Shown: positions 16,597 to 25,975, numbered from the stretch's first letter. The stretch: DNA of 64,000 nt from Brumimicrobium glaciale (GCF_004152935.1 NZ_SETE01000003.1:513876-577875), one strand, 5' to 3'. Notes: generated by a model not told the origin, from the letters alone. Made by a program: numbers and translations.

Positions 16597-17254
16597 GGTA
16601 GAAGTGCGCTTCTAAAACATCTTTTAATTCATCAAAAGAAGAGTAGGTGAGCGTTTGATCTGCTTTTATGCCGTTTTTATTCAAGAAAGCTTCTGTGGTT
16701 TTTCCCCAAGCAATTACTTTTTGATCCTCTGTAACTTTATTGACTAGCAAATATGATTCAACATTTGTTGGGCTCGTAAAGACTAAAACAGTAGGTTTTT
16801 CTTTAAGATGAACCGGTGTTAGCGCTGTTTCATAAACGACTAAATCTGTAATTTGTTGATTTTCTAAACGCTCTTGCATCGAACGTTGCGAATAATTGGA
16901 TTGCGGAAATAATACTTTTCTATTCCCTACAAAGTCTTTAAACTCTTTACTGACCAAAGCGGGAATTCCACTTGTTACTCCAGTAAAAGCTATCGAATAA
17001 CCTTGTGCTGAAACATAATCTGAAGTTACTTTTCCTATCGTTGCAATATCAACATTTGAAGGAATGGAACAACGCTCTAAATAGAATTTTGCTGAACGTG
17101 GACTGGTGAAGAAAATAACATCAAAACTTATTGTTGGACAATCAAAAGGAGCTTCAATAAAGGAAATCATTGAAGTGTCATTGATATTTATCTCCGCAGC
17201 CTTAACATAAGCTAAAAATTCAGGCTGTGTTACATTTTTGGAGATGAATAACAT
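16583..17254 (-). CDS. hemD: Uroporphyrinogen-III synthase
   Basis: A 223-aa protein. It closes hydroxymethylbilane to uroporphyrinogen III with inversion of ring D. The family is poorly conserved. Visible landmarks are IFFTSPRSAKFYL, ATIGKVTSDYV, LVVYETALTPVHL and VLVFTSPTNVESYLL followed by VIAWGKTTEAFL, the usual two-lobe repeat with TSP(R/T)(S/N) turns. Position is strong support: it follows hemC by 3 bases in the hemA-hemC-hemD unit. Confidence 0.9.
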   Translation of the reverse strand: MLFISKNVTQPEFLAYVKAAEININDTSMISFIEAPFDCPTISFDVIFFTSPRSAKFYLERCSIPSNVDIATIGKVTSDYVSAQGYSIAFTGVTSGIPALVSKEFKDFVGNRKVLFPQSNYSQRSMQERLENQQITDLVVYETALTPVHLKEKPTVLVFTSPTNVESYLLVNKVTEDQKVIAWGKTTEAFLNKNGIKADQTLTYSSFDELKDVLEAHFYPIRK

Positions 17255-17257
17255 TGA

Positions 17258-18142
17258 TTATTTCGGTTGTATTTCATTGAGAATCTCGTTGATGATATCA
17301 GGATTATCAACAGCAGAATACGTACTGAATTTAGCGCCATTTTCCCATTTTTCAGCGAATGCTACATGAACAGTCTTGTCCTCGTCACAAAAGATCCCTA
17401 ATGGCAGTTGACAACCTCCGTCTAACTTTCTCAAAACTCCTCTTTCTATTTCAATTCTCTCTTGAACAGCTTCGTCATTCATTGCTTTAAGAATCTTGGC
17501 TAAATCAGTATCTTCTTCTCTGATTTGAAGTCCTAAAACGCCTTGTGCAGGACAAGGAATGAACAATGTTGGATCTAAAGTACTTATTGTTAAATCTGAT
17601 AAATCTAAATCTAAACGTTTAATACCCGCCATTGCTAAAACGATAGCGTCGTATTGACCATCTCTTAGTTTATTTACGCGCGTTCCAACGTTTCCTCTTA
17701 AATCTTTTATTTCAAAATCGTCACGGAAGGTAATCAATTGTGATTTTCTTCTCGCTGAAGAAGTTCCGATAACAGGGTTTTTCTTAATTCCGAAAACTTC
17801 ATTGTCATCAACAGATTCATTTCTGATCAATAATAATTCTGAAGGATCTTCTCTGTAGGAAACTGCTGCAATTTGCAATCCTGCTGGAGAAGTTGTTTCT
17901 AAATCTTTGTGTGAATGAACCGCTAAATCAATGGATTTGTCAAGCAAAGCAGCTTCAATTTCTTTTGTGAAAAATCCTTTTCCTTCCATTTTGTCAAAAC
18001 TCAAGTGCTGAATTCTGTCTCCTTGTGTAGAGATTACTTTGATTTCAACTTCTTGACCTAATTTCAGTAGCTCATCTTTTACAAAATTTGCTTGCCACAA
18101 TGCAAGATCACTTCCACGTGATCCAATGATTATTTTCTTCAT
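17258..18142 (-). CDS. hemC: Hydroxymethylbilane synthase (porphobilinogen deaminase)
   Basis: A 294-aa enzyme polymerising four porphobilinogen molecules. Conserved blocks are GSRGSDLALWQ, HSHKDLE, GTSSARRKSQL, RGNVGTRV, and the cofactor attachment loop LDGGCQLPLG with C244, which carries the dipyrromethane primer. Length is normal. The start overlaps the hemA stop by 4 bases, showing translational coupling. Confidence 0.97.
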   Translation of the reverse strand: MKKIIIGSRGSDLALWQANFVKDELLKLGQEVEIKVISTQGDRIQHLSFDKMEGKGFFTKEIEAALLDKSIDLAVHSHKDLETTSPAGLQIAAVSYREDPSELLLIRNESVDDNEVFGIKKNPVIGTSSARRKSQLITFRDDFEIKDLRGNVGTRVNKLRDGQYDAIVLAMAGIKRLDLDLSDLTISTLDPTLFIPCPAQGVLGLQIREEDTDLAKILKAMNDEAVQERIEIERGVLRKLDGGCQLPLGIFCDEDKTVHVAFAEKWENGAKFSTYSAVDNPDIINEILNEIQPK

Positions 18143-19362
18143 CTTTTAAGTAATATTTCTTTCGCCATTTTCATGGGAACGCTCATGTATTTCTTTTCGA
18201 AATAAGCGATGATTTTTTCAACTGTTTCTTTTGATTGATCGTCAAGACTTTCCATTTCCTTGGCAAAAACATGTTTTATTGCAGTTGCTTTAATTTCTTT
18301 TACTGTTTCTGGAACAATTCTCATTGCTCTTTCCACTTCACGTTCGTGAGCTAATAATTTAAAAACTCCAACTGCTTCTTCAACGATTGTTTCAACATGA
18401 ATAATCTCTCTAGCTCTTTTTTCTAAGTTTTTAGAAGAAATCTTTTGCAAGTAATCAATTGAAATATAGTCTAGTGGAAAATCCTGTGTTACTTGAGGGT
18501 GCAAGTCGCTTGGGATAGCTAAATCTATCACCACTTTTGAATCGGTGTCTCCTTGTAATAAATGTTCGTACAGCGCAGGACTTATAATAGAAGAATCTGA
18601 TCCTGTACAAGTAATTATAATGTCAAATCCTTTTTTGTAAAGTGGTAATTCGTTTAGAGAAAAAGCCTCACCATTTAATTGTTGAGCCAATAGTTGAGCT
18701 TTACTTAATGTACGGTTAAATACCGAAAAATTAGTAAATCCATGTTTCTTCAAAAAACGACTCATGTTGGTGTTGGTTACCCCAGCACCAATAATAAGGA
18801 TTCTAGCATCTAGCGGAATGTCTTTTACACGTAAAGTGTGATATGCCAATGAAACAACTGATACCGGACTGTGTGCAATGTTTGTCTGAGTATAAATACG
18901 TTTCGCAGTTTCGATGGTGTGTCTAATCATTAATCGAATAGAATCTCCCGTAAGATTATACTCTTTACAAATATCAAAAGACTTTCTAATTTGAGTTATG
19001 ATTTCTCGTTCACCAATCACCATAGAATCAATAGAAGAAGTCACTTTAATTAGGTGTTCCACCCCATGAAAATCTCTATATCTTTCGACTTGGTGACCAA
19101 ATAAATTGATTTGATCTTGGTCGAAATCTGGAAATAAGAATTGTAAATATTGTTGGAATTCAGGAATTTCTATCTCTTCTTTTTTAGAAATGATAAACTC
19201 AACGCGGTTACATGTTGAAACATACATCAATTCGTCTAACTGAAATTTTTCTTTCAGTAAAGTAAGCTTTTCTTTCTGGTGATCAGGGGCAATATGCAAC
19301 CTACCAATCTGATTAACCTCAAGTTGGCGGTGTGTAAATGCAAATATGTGGATCCCTTTCAC
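18139..19362 (-). CDS. hemA: Glutamyl-tRNA reductase
   Basis: A 407-aa enzyme making glutamate-1-semialdehyde from Glu-tRNA, the first step of the C5 pathway to haem. The catalytic cysteine is in YVSTCNRVEF (C51). Other marks are SSIDSMVIGEREIITQIR, the NADPH-binding ILIIGAGVTNTNMSRFL, FNRTLSKAQLLA and a C-terminal dimerisation helix. It is the first gene of the hemA-hemC-hemD unit. Its promoter should lie at 19363-19490. Confidence 0.97.
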   Translation of the reverse strand: MKGIHIFAFTHRQLEVNQIGRLHIAPDHQKEKLTLLKEKFQLDELMYVSTCNRVEFIISKKEEIEIPEFQQYLQFLFPDFDQDQINLFGHQVERYRDFHGVEHLIKVTSSIDSMVIGEREIITQIRKSFDICKEYNLTGDSIRLMIRHTIETAKRIYTQTNIAHSPVSVVSLAYHTLRVKDIPLDARILIIGAGVTNTNMSRFLKKHGFTNFSVFNRTLSKAQLLAQQLNGEAFSLNELPLYKKGFDIIITCTGSDSSIISPALYEHLLQGDTDSKVVIDLAIPSDLHPQVTQDFPLDYISIDYLQKISSKNLEKRAREIIHVETIVEEAVGVFKLLAHEREVERAMRIVPETVKEIKATAIKHVFAKEMESLDDQSKETVEKIIAYFEKKYMSVPMKMAKEILLKR

Positions 19363-19490
19363 TCTCTTTTCCCTTATTTTGCTGTAAATATCGTGATAAC
19401 GCCTGTTTTTATTGTCATAGCTTTGTCAGAATTTCTTATTTAGAATGTTTATAAACTAAATAGGATGATATTGTCTTTTTTAGACAAAAA

Positions 19491-20004
19491 TGGTTCTATA
19501 TGATTTTGTTGGGTAGATTTAAAATTAATATTTTTAATTGAAGCTAAACGGTTGTTAAATTGGTTCTACTTTTATTTAAATGTAAACTTTCTATTAAAAT
19601 ACATTTCGCTTAATTTGGTAAGTTCATGCTATTTAAGTATTTATTATTCTAAGTCCCATAGGGACGGCATGTTAATAGGGATGGACGTAAGTCCATCCGT
19701 CAAACGATACAAACCGAAACAAAACCCAACAAAATCGACCTAATTGCATGCAATTAGGTCGATTTTGTTGGGTTTTGTATTATATCTATTTGTTTTAAAC
19801 CAAGGACTGATGTCCTTGGCTATTAATATGCCGTCCCGACGGGACTAATCAACTGAAATACAGACCGCCATATGCTTGCTTGTGAATATGAAATAATGAT
19901 TTTGATAAATACTTTGAAATACAACTCGTGTAGGTTACAGTTAAATTCGTAGTAGAACCATTAATTTTTCGAAGGATTAAAATTGATTAACCACAGTATT
20001 TCAT
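19491..20004 (+). repeat. 514-bp palindrome-rich non-coding element, copy 1 (inverted relative to copy 2)
   Basis: The whole segment from TGGTTCTATATGATTTTG to CCACAGTATTTCAT recurs in reverse complement at 56141-56656, with scattered substitutions. The core 19661-19837 can fold as a cloverleaf. The outer stem GGGACGGCATGTTAATAG (19661-19678) pairs with CTATTAATATGCCGTCCC (19820-19837). Inside are three hairpins: 19679-19698 (GGATGGAC-GTAA-GTCCATCC), a perfect 60-bp palindrome at 19719-19778, and 19800-19819 (CCAAGGAC-TGAT-GTCCTTGG). TGGTTCTAC at 19561-19569 and its complement at 19952-19960 form a wider inverted repeat. The short ORF across it has no credible protein. It may be a REP/BIME-like or IS200/IS605-related non-autonomous element; no transposase is nearby. 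Confidence 0.92.
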
Positions 20005-20050
20005 ATGGAGGCACAAAAATTTATATTTTAAATCCAATGAGGAAAAGGGA

Positions 20051-20653
20051 TTATTTGAAACTGTACTTTAATCCAATTCCACTTTTACTCAACGAAAGTT
20101 GGTCAAAGAATATAGTGTTTGATTTTTTTCTATGATTGCGGTGTCGGAGGTATTGAACTAAATCAAAAACCAATAAAAACCCTCCTTGTAAGATCAAAGA
20201 GTTTCCATAACCTTCAAAACGGAGTTGATTATCTGGATAAGTATCTGCTATCGATTTTAATAGAAATCCTGATCCAATATAGAAAATATTTAAACCATCG
20301 TTAATTAAATAAAGTTGTTCGTTAGCATATTGCTCTTCAATAAGTTTTCCATTGCTTATTTTTTCTTTACCATATTTTCTCGATTGAAATAAACCTGGAA
20401 CTGCAATTCCTAAATTCACAATGTTCCAAAAAACATTCATTTGATGGAAGTATTTCATAGCGCCTTTATCATACGCCCAGCCGATTGATCCAACAGCTAT
20501 GTTTGTGGAAGCCCAAGAAGTCAAAACAACCATCCCTGTTTTATTGATGCGTAATCTTTCGTTGTTGAAATCATTATTCGTGGCCAATTGTGCATTAGTT
20601 TGAAATGCACAAGCGATAAAGATTAAAAAGGAGATTAATTGTTGTTTAAACAT
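20051..20653 (-). CDS. Exported/membrane protein, DUF6992-like (200 aa)
   Basis: A signal peptide (MFKQQLISFLIFIACAFQTNAQ) is followed by several moderately hydrophobic segments: MVVLTSWASTNIAVGSIGWAY, MNVFWNIVNLGIAVPGLF, GLNIFYIGSGFLLKSIA and NSLILQGGFLLVFDLVQYLRHRNHRKK. The protein is therefore membrane-embedded with a polar C-terminus ending SGIGLKYSFK. I recall similar proteins in Bacteroidota under DUF6992; no function is known. It lies directly beside the palindromic repeat element, with 46 bases between. Confidence 0.65.
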   Translation of the reverse strand: MFKQQLISFLIFIACAFQTNAQLATNNDFNNERLRINKTGMVVLTSWASTNIAVGSIGWAYDKGAMKYFHQMNVFWNIVNLGIAVPGLFQSRKYGKEKISNGKLIEEQYANEQLYLINDGLNIFYIGSGFLLKSIADTYPDNQLRFEGYGNSLILQGGFLLVFDLVQYLRHRNHRKKSNTIFFDQLSLSKSGIGLKYSFK

Positions 20654-20755
20654 CGTTTAAATTTATTTGAGTTGAATAAATATACATAAAACGAGTGAGT
20701 TCTTTGGTTTTCTTGCGGACACTATTTAATTCCAAAGCGCTCAAATTTATTTTAA

Positions 20756-20791
20756 AAACAAAAAGTCCGCCTTATTGAAAAAGCGGACTTT
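20756..20791 (-). terminator. Terminator downstream of the 119-aa protein gene
   Basis: On the minus strand a 9-bp stem (AAAGTCCGC with GCGGACTTT) closes a 12-base loop and is followed by a T-rich tract (the A run at 20756-20763). Confidence 0.85.
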
Positions 20792-20815
20792 GAAATATAT
20801 TTAAAATTTTAGATG

Positions 20816-21175
20816 CTAGTAAAGCTCTTCTTTTAAAGCTGTACGGTAATCTTTAATTTCTTCTCTGTTAATTTTATGATCTGATTTTAACATCAAATTC
20901 AAAAGGTTTAAAAGGTTTTCTTTGTCTTCAATTTCTAAAGGAAACTCTCCACCTTCTTCGTCTTCTTCCCATAATGCTTGCACATCATAAGCCTCTTTTT
21001 CTTTAAGGTATTCGAAAGTTAAACGTGTAACTTTAGCCAATAGTGGATCTACTTCTTTAAGCGCAAGTTCTCTTAATTCAGTTAGTTCTTGAATTAATCC
21101 TTCTGCAAGTACACCTTCTTTTTCAACTAAAGCGATGATCTTATCTATTTTCTGATTTGCTATACCTGTCTTCAT
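20816..21175 (-). CDS. Conserved hypothetical acidic helical protein (119 aa)
   Basis: Soluble and strongly acidic (EEDEEGGEFPLEIEDKEN). Predominantly helical with no signal peptide. Opens MKTGIANQKIDKIIALVEKEGVLAEGLIQELTELRELAL and ends NREEIKDYRTALKEELY. No enzyme motif or DNA-binding helix is visible and no family was recognised. It has its own terminator, so it is probably a single-gene unit. Confidence 0.65.
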   Translation of the reverse strand: MKTGIANQKIDKIIALVEKEGVLAEGLIQELTELRELALKEVDPLLAKVTRLTFEYLKEKEAYDVQALWEEDEEGGEFPLEIEDKENLLNLLNLMLKSDHKINREEIKDYRTALKEELY

Positions 21176-21242
21176 ACCCTATTAAAATTTAGAACACAAA
21201 TTTAATACCTTAATACAATTAACAACCTGTTTTCATCTTTTT

Positions 21243-21830
21243 TTAATTGAACTTGTAAATCAAACCAACATTAGCTCCGAAAATAGTGGTATTCTTCTGC
21301 TCTATTAGCAATGGCATGTCATATATGTTTTCGGATTCGTTGAAGTTTTTGTTTTTGTCATTTTTATCAAATACAAGATGATACTTTACAGTAGCGTCAA
21401 TTGAGATTTTATTGGTTAAATCAACGCTAATTCCAACTTTGGGAGATACTCCTAAGTAGGCTTCTGACCCTGAATATTCAGCAATGAAATCCGCATATTC
21501 GTATGTAAAGTTGTATATTCCTAAATTCAAACCTACGTAAGGTTGAATCTTTTCTGTTAGAAATCTATATTCAACACCAACCGTAATTGGCATAATTTTT
21601 CTTTTAAGAATGTAGTTTTTTTCTTTAAACATAAGCGATTCAAATAAAACTTCAGCTTGTACTTTTTCTGATATTTCATAGGTAATTCCAAAGTCAAACC
21701 CTAAATACAAATCAGATGTAGCTTTGTTTAGTGGATTTCCTATTGCAAAGCCAGCCTTAACACCAAATTGTGAAAATGCTGCTGAGGACAAGAACAACAT
21801 TGTTACTGTAATAAATAAAATATTTTTCAT
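21243..21830 (-). CDS. Outer-membrane beta-barrel protein, tandem paralogue 1 (OMP_b-brl type)
   Basis: I place the start at the ATG ending at 21830 (MKNILFITVTMLFLSSAAFSQ), because this gives a clean signal peptide like those of its neighbours; 19 more codons upstream are open. The mature part (about 175 aa) starts FGVKAGFAIGNPLNKA and has strands typical of 8-stranded porin-like barrels: LYLGFDFGITYEISEKVQAEVLFE, MPITVGVEYRFLTEKIQPYVGLNLGIYNF and VSPKVGISVDLTNKISIDATVKYHLVF, ending FGANVGLIYKFN. It is one of four tandem minus-strand paralogues. Role unknown. Confidence 0.8.
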   Translation of the reverse strand: MKNILFITVTMLFLSSAAFSQFGVKAGFAIGNPLNKATSDLYLGFDFGITYEISEKVQAEVLFESLMFKEKNYILKRKIMPITVGVEYRFLTEKIQPYVGLNLGIYNFTYEYADFIAEYSGSEAYLGVSPKVGISVDLTNKISIDATVKYHLVFDKNDKNKNFNESENIYDMPLLIEQKNTTIFGANVGLIYKFN

Positions 21831-21978
21831 GAGTATACTTTTAGTTAAACAGAGTTCAAACATAATCAATTCTAGTTTAGATCTCAAATTATCCCCTTTC
21901 TGAATAGGATTGACTTACTGATTAGGAAACAATTTTAATCAATTTTTTAGCCTTACTAAAACCGAATAAGAACTTGTT

Positions 21979-22545
21979 TTAAAAGTTATACTGAACTCCT
22001 AAATTACCAGCGATTATTGGGTTATTAACACTACCATTACTCGCTTGTCGGACAATTACATGATGTTTGAATGTAAAATCAATTACAATATTCTCCGTTA
22101 ACGCGTAGTTTACCCCAACTTTTGGATGAAATGTGAAATAATGGCTGTAGTAACTTTCTCCTTTGAGTCTAGTGCCCAGTGTCATCACTCCTAGATTTAA
22201 CCCAACAAATGGTTTTAGCTTTCCTTTAAAGAAACTATAATCTACTCCAACTGTAATGGGAATAAAACTAGAAAGAGTTTTATTATCTTCTAATTTTTGT
22301 CCTAATGCATAATCATTTGGATCATAAAGTGTTAAAACATTGTTTCTAAACATTCCTTCAAATAAAACCTCTGCTCGAAATCTTTCCGTTACTTCATAAG
22401 TGAACCCTAAATCTAATCCATAGTGCAATAATCCTTTACTTTGAAGTGTTTTTCCTACTGCCAAACCTCCTTTTACGCCTAATTGCGAAAATGATTCATT
22501 GGGTAGTGATAGAATTAGAATTATAGTAAATAGTAAGCTTCTCAT
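21979..22545 (-). CDS. Outer-membrane beta-barrel protein, tandem paralogue 2
   Basis: A 188-aa protein with signal peptide MRSLLFTIILILSLPNESFSQ and mature start LGVKGGLAVGKTLQ. It shares the family frame with its neighbours: a LDLGFTYEVTERFRAEVLFEGMF block, IPITVGVDYSFFKGKLKPFVGLNLGVM, then FHPKVGVNYALTENIVIDFTFKHHVI and a terminal NLGVQYNF. Spacing to the next paralogues is 100-150 bases, so each may have its own promoter. Divergence is concentrated in the loops between strands, as expected for surface-exposed turns. Confidence 0.8.
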   Translation of the reverse strand: MRSLLFTIILILSLPNESFSQLGVKGGLAVGKTLQSKGLLHYGLDLGFTYEVTERFRAEVLFEGMFRNNVLTLYDPNDYALGQKLEDNKTLSSFIPITVGVDYSFFKGKLKPFVGLNLGVMTLGTRLKGESYYSHYFTFHPKVGVNYALTENIVIDFTFKHHVIVRQASNGSVNNPIIAGNLGVQYNF

Positions 22546-22665
22546 AGGACCAATTTTTTATTTAAATTAATAATTCCGTTATCAATTTATGATTAGTTTC
22601 TAGTGTCGTAATTTGATAATATTCTTTATGCCTTAGTATGCTATAAAAGGCGTGAAATATTTTTT

Positions 22666-23226
22666 TTAGAATAGATAATTTATCCCAATATTTATCCCAA
22701 ACACATTAGAATAACTGGTGTTAGAATTGGTTCCGTAAATGATAAAATGGCTTTTTAAAGCAAAATCAAATAATAAACTTTCTGAAATTGCTACATTCAT
22801 ACCTATTTTTGGATGTATTGTTAAGTTTTGATTACTGCCTCTACTGTGATCATTTTTATATCCTAATGAAATAATTCCAACATTTAGTCCTGCGTAAGGC
22901 TGGATTTTTCCTTTTAGAAATCGGTAATCAATACCTAAAGTTACTGGAATATTACTTGAAATTATAACGTCTTCTTTTTTTGTTCCGTCCAAAGTGTTAG
23001 ATTCCAAATAGGTAATCCTTTGTTTGTTAAATACTCCCTCAATAATTAGTTCCCCTCGAAGTCTGTCATTGATGTCGTAAGTCATTCCTAAATAGCCACC
23101 AGCATGCATAAAAGAAGCATTTTTTGGGTTTCCGTAGAGTGCAAAACCTCCTTTTAAACCGAGCTGAGAAAATGCTGCAGTAGACAAGAATAACGTTGTT
23201 ATTGTAATAAATAAAATACTTTTCAT
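22666..23226 (-). CDS. Outer-membrane beta-barrel protein, tandem paralogue 3
   Basis: A 186-aa protein with signal peptide MKSILFITITTLFLSTAAFSQ, almost the same as that of paralogue 1, and mature start LGLKGGFALYGNP. Conserved frame: YLGMTYDINDRLRGELIIEGVF, IPVTLGIDYRFLKGKIQPYAGLNVGIISLGY, IHPKIGMNVAISESLLFDFALKSHFI and GINIGINYLF at the C-terminus. The terminal aromatic residue fits the outer-membrane insertion signal. Signal-peptide identity with paralogue 1 suggests a recent duplication within the array. Confidence 0.8.
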   Translation of the reverse strand: MKSILFITITTLFLSTAAFSQLGLKGGFALYGNPKNASFMHAGGYLGMTYDINDRLRGELIIEGVFNKQRITYLESNTLDGTKKEDVIISSNIPVTLGIDYRFLKGKIQPYAGLNVGIISLGYKNDHSRGSNQNLTIHPKIGMNVAISESLLFDFALKSHFIIYGTNSNTSYSNVFGINIGINYLF

Positions 23227-23307
23227 GATAAATTCTTTAGTTAATTAGAAGTTCAGGATCTTAAATTTTATAACCTTTAAATACCCAATGTGTTGTATTA
23301 AAAAGGA

Positions 23308-23877
23308 TTAGAATAAATAATTAATCCCAATGCTAGCCCCGAAAAATTGACTTTTAAATCCATTTGTTAATTTTTGATGACCAAGGAAATGATACTTTAA
23401 TGTTAGATCAAGGAGCAAGTTTTCTGTGAGAACAATATTTGCCCCGATTTTTGGTTGAAATGTAAAAAACTGTGTACTGTAACTATCATTTGGATACCTT
23501 ACTTCATCAGAAAAAACGCCAAGGTTTAATCCAACAAATGGTTGTATTTTTCCTGTAAGAATTCTGTAATCTGCCCCTATAGTGATTGGGATTCTACTGG
23601 AAGTTGCGTCACCCTCTTCATATTTAAAGCCATTCATTGATCCATTTGATGTAACATAAATCACCCTCTCTTTACCGAACATACCCTCAACAAGTATTTC
23701 TCCACGAAATCTTTCACTGAAGTCGTAAGTTATTCCAAGATGACCTCCAATGTTCAAATTATAGCCGGGCCCCACAAATTGTCCAAAAGACAGGCCGCCT
23801 TTAACGCCTAATTGAGAGAATACAGGGGCAATTGCTAAGGAAATAAAGATGACTATTAATGATATTGTAGTTTTCAT
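23308..23877 (-). CDS. Outer-membrane beta-barrel protein, tandem paralogue 4
   Basis: A 189-aa protein with signal peptide MKTTISLIVIFISLAIAPVFSQ and mature start LGVKGGLSFGQFV. Conserved frame: HLGITYDFSERFRGEILVEGMFGKERVIYV, IPITIGADYRILTGKIQPFVGLNLGVF, FQPKIGANIVLTENLLLDLTLKYHFLG and ASIGINYLF at the C-terminus. It is the most upstream member of the four-gene array and is separated from accC by a terminator. Confidence 0.8.
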   Translation of the reverse strand: MKTTISLIVIFISLAIAPVFSQLGVKGGLSFGQFVGPGYNLNIGGHLGITYDFSERFRGEILVEGMFGKERVIYVTSNGSMNGFKYEEGDATSSRIPITIGADYRILTGKIQPFVGLNLGVFSDEVRYPNDSYSTQFFTFQPKIGANIVLTENLLLDLTLKYHFLGHQKLTNGFKSQFFGASIGINYLF

Positions 23878-23985
23878 ATTGTAGGATTAGTTTTAATAGT
23901 TTAATTCAAGTGATTTATATTGAGTGCATTACCCTTTAAATTGTGTGGGTTGATGCAGCGAAGATAATTTAAAATTAGTTATTAA

Positions 23986-24021
23986 ACCAAAAAAAGTCCA
24001 GACGATACTGTCTGGACTTTT
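23986..24021 (-). terminator. Terminator of the accC operon
   Basis: A perfect 12-bp stem (AAAAGTCCAGAC with GTCTGGACTTTT) with a 6-base loop. On the minus strand it is followed by a T tract, placing it after accC at the end of the yceD-to-accC run. Confidence 0.92.
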
Positions 24022-24043
24022 AAAATTGTGTGGATTTTAAATC

Positions 24044-25378
24044 TTAAAATTTAAAAGTATCCATGAAAGCTGTTGTAAAATCTCCAGCATTAAATTTCTC
24101 ATCTACCATTAATTTTTGGTGGAAAGGAATTGTGCTTTTTACACCTTCAATTATATATTCATCTAAAGCACGACGCATTTTAAGAATTGCTTCTTCACGT
24201 GTTTGTGCAACAGTAATCAATTTTGCAATCATTGAATCGTAGTGAGAAGGAATTGTGTATCCTGCATAAACATGCGTATCGATACGAATTCCATGTCCAC
24301 CTGGTTCATGATATTCAGTAATTTTTCCTGGAGAAGGACGGAAGTTGTTATAAGGATCCTCAGCATTAATACGACATTGAATCGCGTGCATGATTGGCTC
24401 ATAATTTTTACCGCTGATCTTACTTCCAGCTGCTAATTTAATTTGCTCTTTTACCAAGTCAAAGTTAATTACCTCTTCAGTAATTGTGTGTTCAACTTGA
24501 ATACGCGTGTTCATTTCCATGAAATAAAAATCCCTATTTTTATCTACAAGGAATTCTACCGTACCAACACCTTCATATTTTACAGCTTTTGCTGCTTTAA
24601 TAGCTGCTGCTCCCATTTCCTTACGCAACTTTTTAGTCATGAATGGAGAAGGAGTTTCTTCTACTAATTTCTGGTGTCTACGTTGAATTGAACAGTCACG
24701 CTCTGAAAGGTGACATACGTTTCCGTATTGATCTCCTGCGATTTGAATTTCAATATGGCGAGGCATTTCGATGTACTTCTCCATATATAAACCATCATTT
24801 CCAAATGCTGCTTTAGATTCCTGACGAGCAGAATTCCAAGCATCTTCCATTTCTTCTGGTTTAGAAACTATACGCATTCCTTTTCCACCACCACCGGCAG
24901 TTGCTTTAAGGATGACAGGATATTTAATTTTGTCTGCTATTTTGTAAGTTTCTTCTAAGTTTTTTAGAAGACCTTTCGAACCAGGAATACAAGGAACGCC
25001 AGCTTTAATCATTGTCGCTTTCGCGTTGGCTTTGTCTCCCATTCCATCAATTTGTTCTGGGGTAGCACCAATGAATTTAATATTGTGTTCTTGACAAACT
25101 CTTGAAAACTTAGCGTTTTCAGAGAGGAAACCATATCCTGGGTGAATTGCATCAGCATTAGTAATTTCTGCTGCAGCAATAATATTAGGTATTTGTAAAT
25201 AGGATAATGAGCTAGCTGCTGGTCCTATACATACAGCCTCATCGGCGAAACGAACATGCAAACTTTCCTTGTCGGCTATACTGTATACAGCGACAGTTTT
25301 AATTCCCATTTCCTTACATGTTCTGATAACACGTAAGGCGATCTCGCCCCTATTAGCAATCAATATTTTCTTGAACAT
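24044..25378 (-). CDS. accC: Acetyl-CoA carboxylase, biotin carboxylase subunit
   Basis: A 444-aa ATP-grasp enzyme that carboxylates biotin on AccB. It opens [25 protein letters not shown] and carries the glycine-rich ATP loop [44 protein letters not shown], the [17 protein letters not shown] active-site block and [18 protein letters not shown]. Length is standard for stand-alone AccC. It follows accB by 48 bases at the end of the fatty-acid/phospholipid cluster, before a strong terminator. Confidence 0.97.
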   Translation of the reverse strand: MFKKILIANRGEIALRVIRTCKEMGIKTVAVYSIADKESLHVRFADEAVCIGPAASSLSYLQIPNIIAAAEITNADAIHPGYGFLSENAKFSRVCQEHNIKFIGATPEQIDGMGDKANAKATMIKAGVPCIPGSKGLLKNLEETYKIADKIKYPVILKATAGGGGKGMRIVSKPEEMEDAWNSARQESKAAFGNDGLYMEKYIEMPRHIEIQIAGDQYGNVCHLSERDCSIQRRHQKLVEETPSPFMTKKLRKEMGAAAIKAAKAVKYEGVGTVEFLVDKNRDFYFMEMNTRIQVEHTITEEVINFDLVKEQIKLAAGSKISGKNYEPIMHAIQCRINAEDPYNNFRPSPGKITEYHEPGGHGIRIDTHVYAGYTIPSHYDSMIAKLITVAQTREEAILKMRRALDEYIIEGVKSTIPFHQKLMVDEKFNAGDFTTAFMDTFKF

Positions 25379-25426
25379 GCCTTTTGGGTATTTAATTTTT
25401 CTTAAAGTTATAATAATGCACCAATT

Positions 25427-25939
25427 TTATGATGGATCAACTAAGAACAAAGGTTGGTCATACTCTACTGGAGAAGCATCATCAACTAGTACTTTTATAA
25501 TTTTACCTTGAATCTCTGATTCAATTTCATTGAACAATTTCATTGCCTCAATGATACAAACAGGATCACCATTTTTGATTGTGCTACCTACTTCAACAAA
25601 TACTGGTTTTTCAGGAGATGGAGAACGGTAGAATGTTCCAATCATTGGAGATTTAACAGTGATGTATTTACTGTCATCGTCCTCTGCAGCATTTGCGTCT
25701 GGTGCTGGAGCTACTGGAGCAACTGCTTGTGGCATTTGTGCCTGCATCTGTTGTTGCATTGGCTGCTGCATCTGCTGCATTGGTTGTTGAATGTAAACTG
25801 TTTTCTCTTCAGATTCATTCTTTCTTTTTGGCTCAGACTTAATTGTAATTTTAAAGTCTTTTTCTTCGATTTCTACTTCTGTTACTCCAGATTTAGAAAC
25901 GAATTTAATCAGTTCTTGGATTTCTTTTTGATTCATCAT
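25427..25939 (-). CDS. accB: Acetyl-CoA carboxylase, biotin carboxyl carrier protein
   Basis: A 170-aa carrier. The biotinylation motif EAMKLFNEIE places the lysine at about residue 134 in the C-terminal hammerhead domain, with GTFYRSPSPEKPVFVEVG at its start. The N-terminal dimerisation region (IQELIKFVSKSGVTEVEIEEKDFKI) is joined by a flexible Gln/Met/Pro/Ala linker (QQPMQQMQQPMQQQMQAQ), a usual feature. The first codon is one of two adjacent ATGs. It carries carboxybiotin from AccC to the carboxyltransferase. Confidence 0.96.
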   Translation of the reverse strand: MMNQKEIQELIKFVSKSGVTEVEIEEKDFKITIKSEPKRKNESEEKTVYIQQPMQQMQQPMQQQMQAQMPQAVAPVAPAPDANAAEDDDSKYITVKSPMIGTFYRSPSPEKPVFVEVGSTIKNGDPVCIIEAMKLFNEIESEIQGKIIKVLVDDASPVEYDQPLFLVDPS

Positions 25940-25975
25940 GTGTGAATATTTATAGGATAAATGTACGTATTTTTT

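Noticed and set aside
19552-19743. A 63-codon reading frame across the palindromic element copy 1
   Set aside because: It runs through the hairpin arms, has no protein-like composition and is not kept in copy 2.
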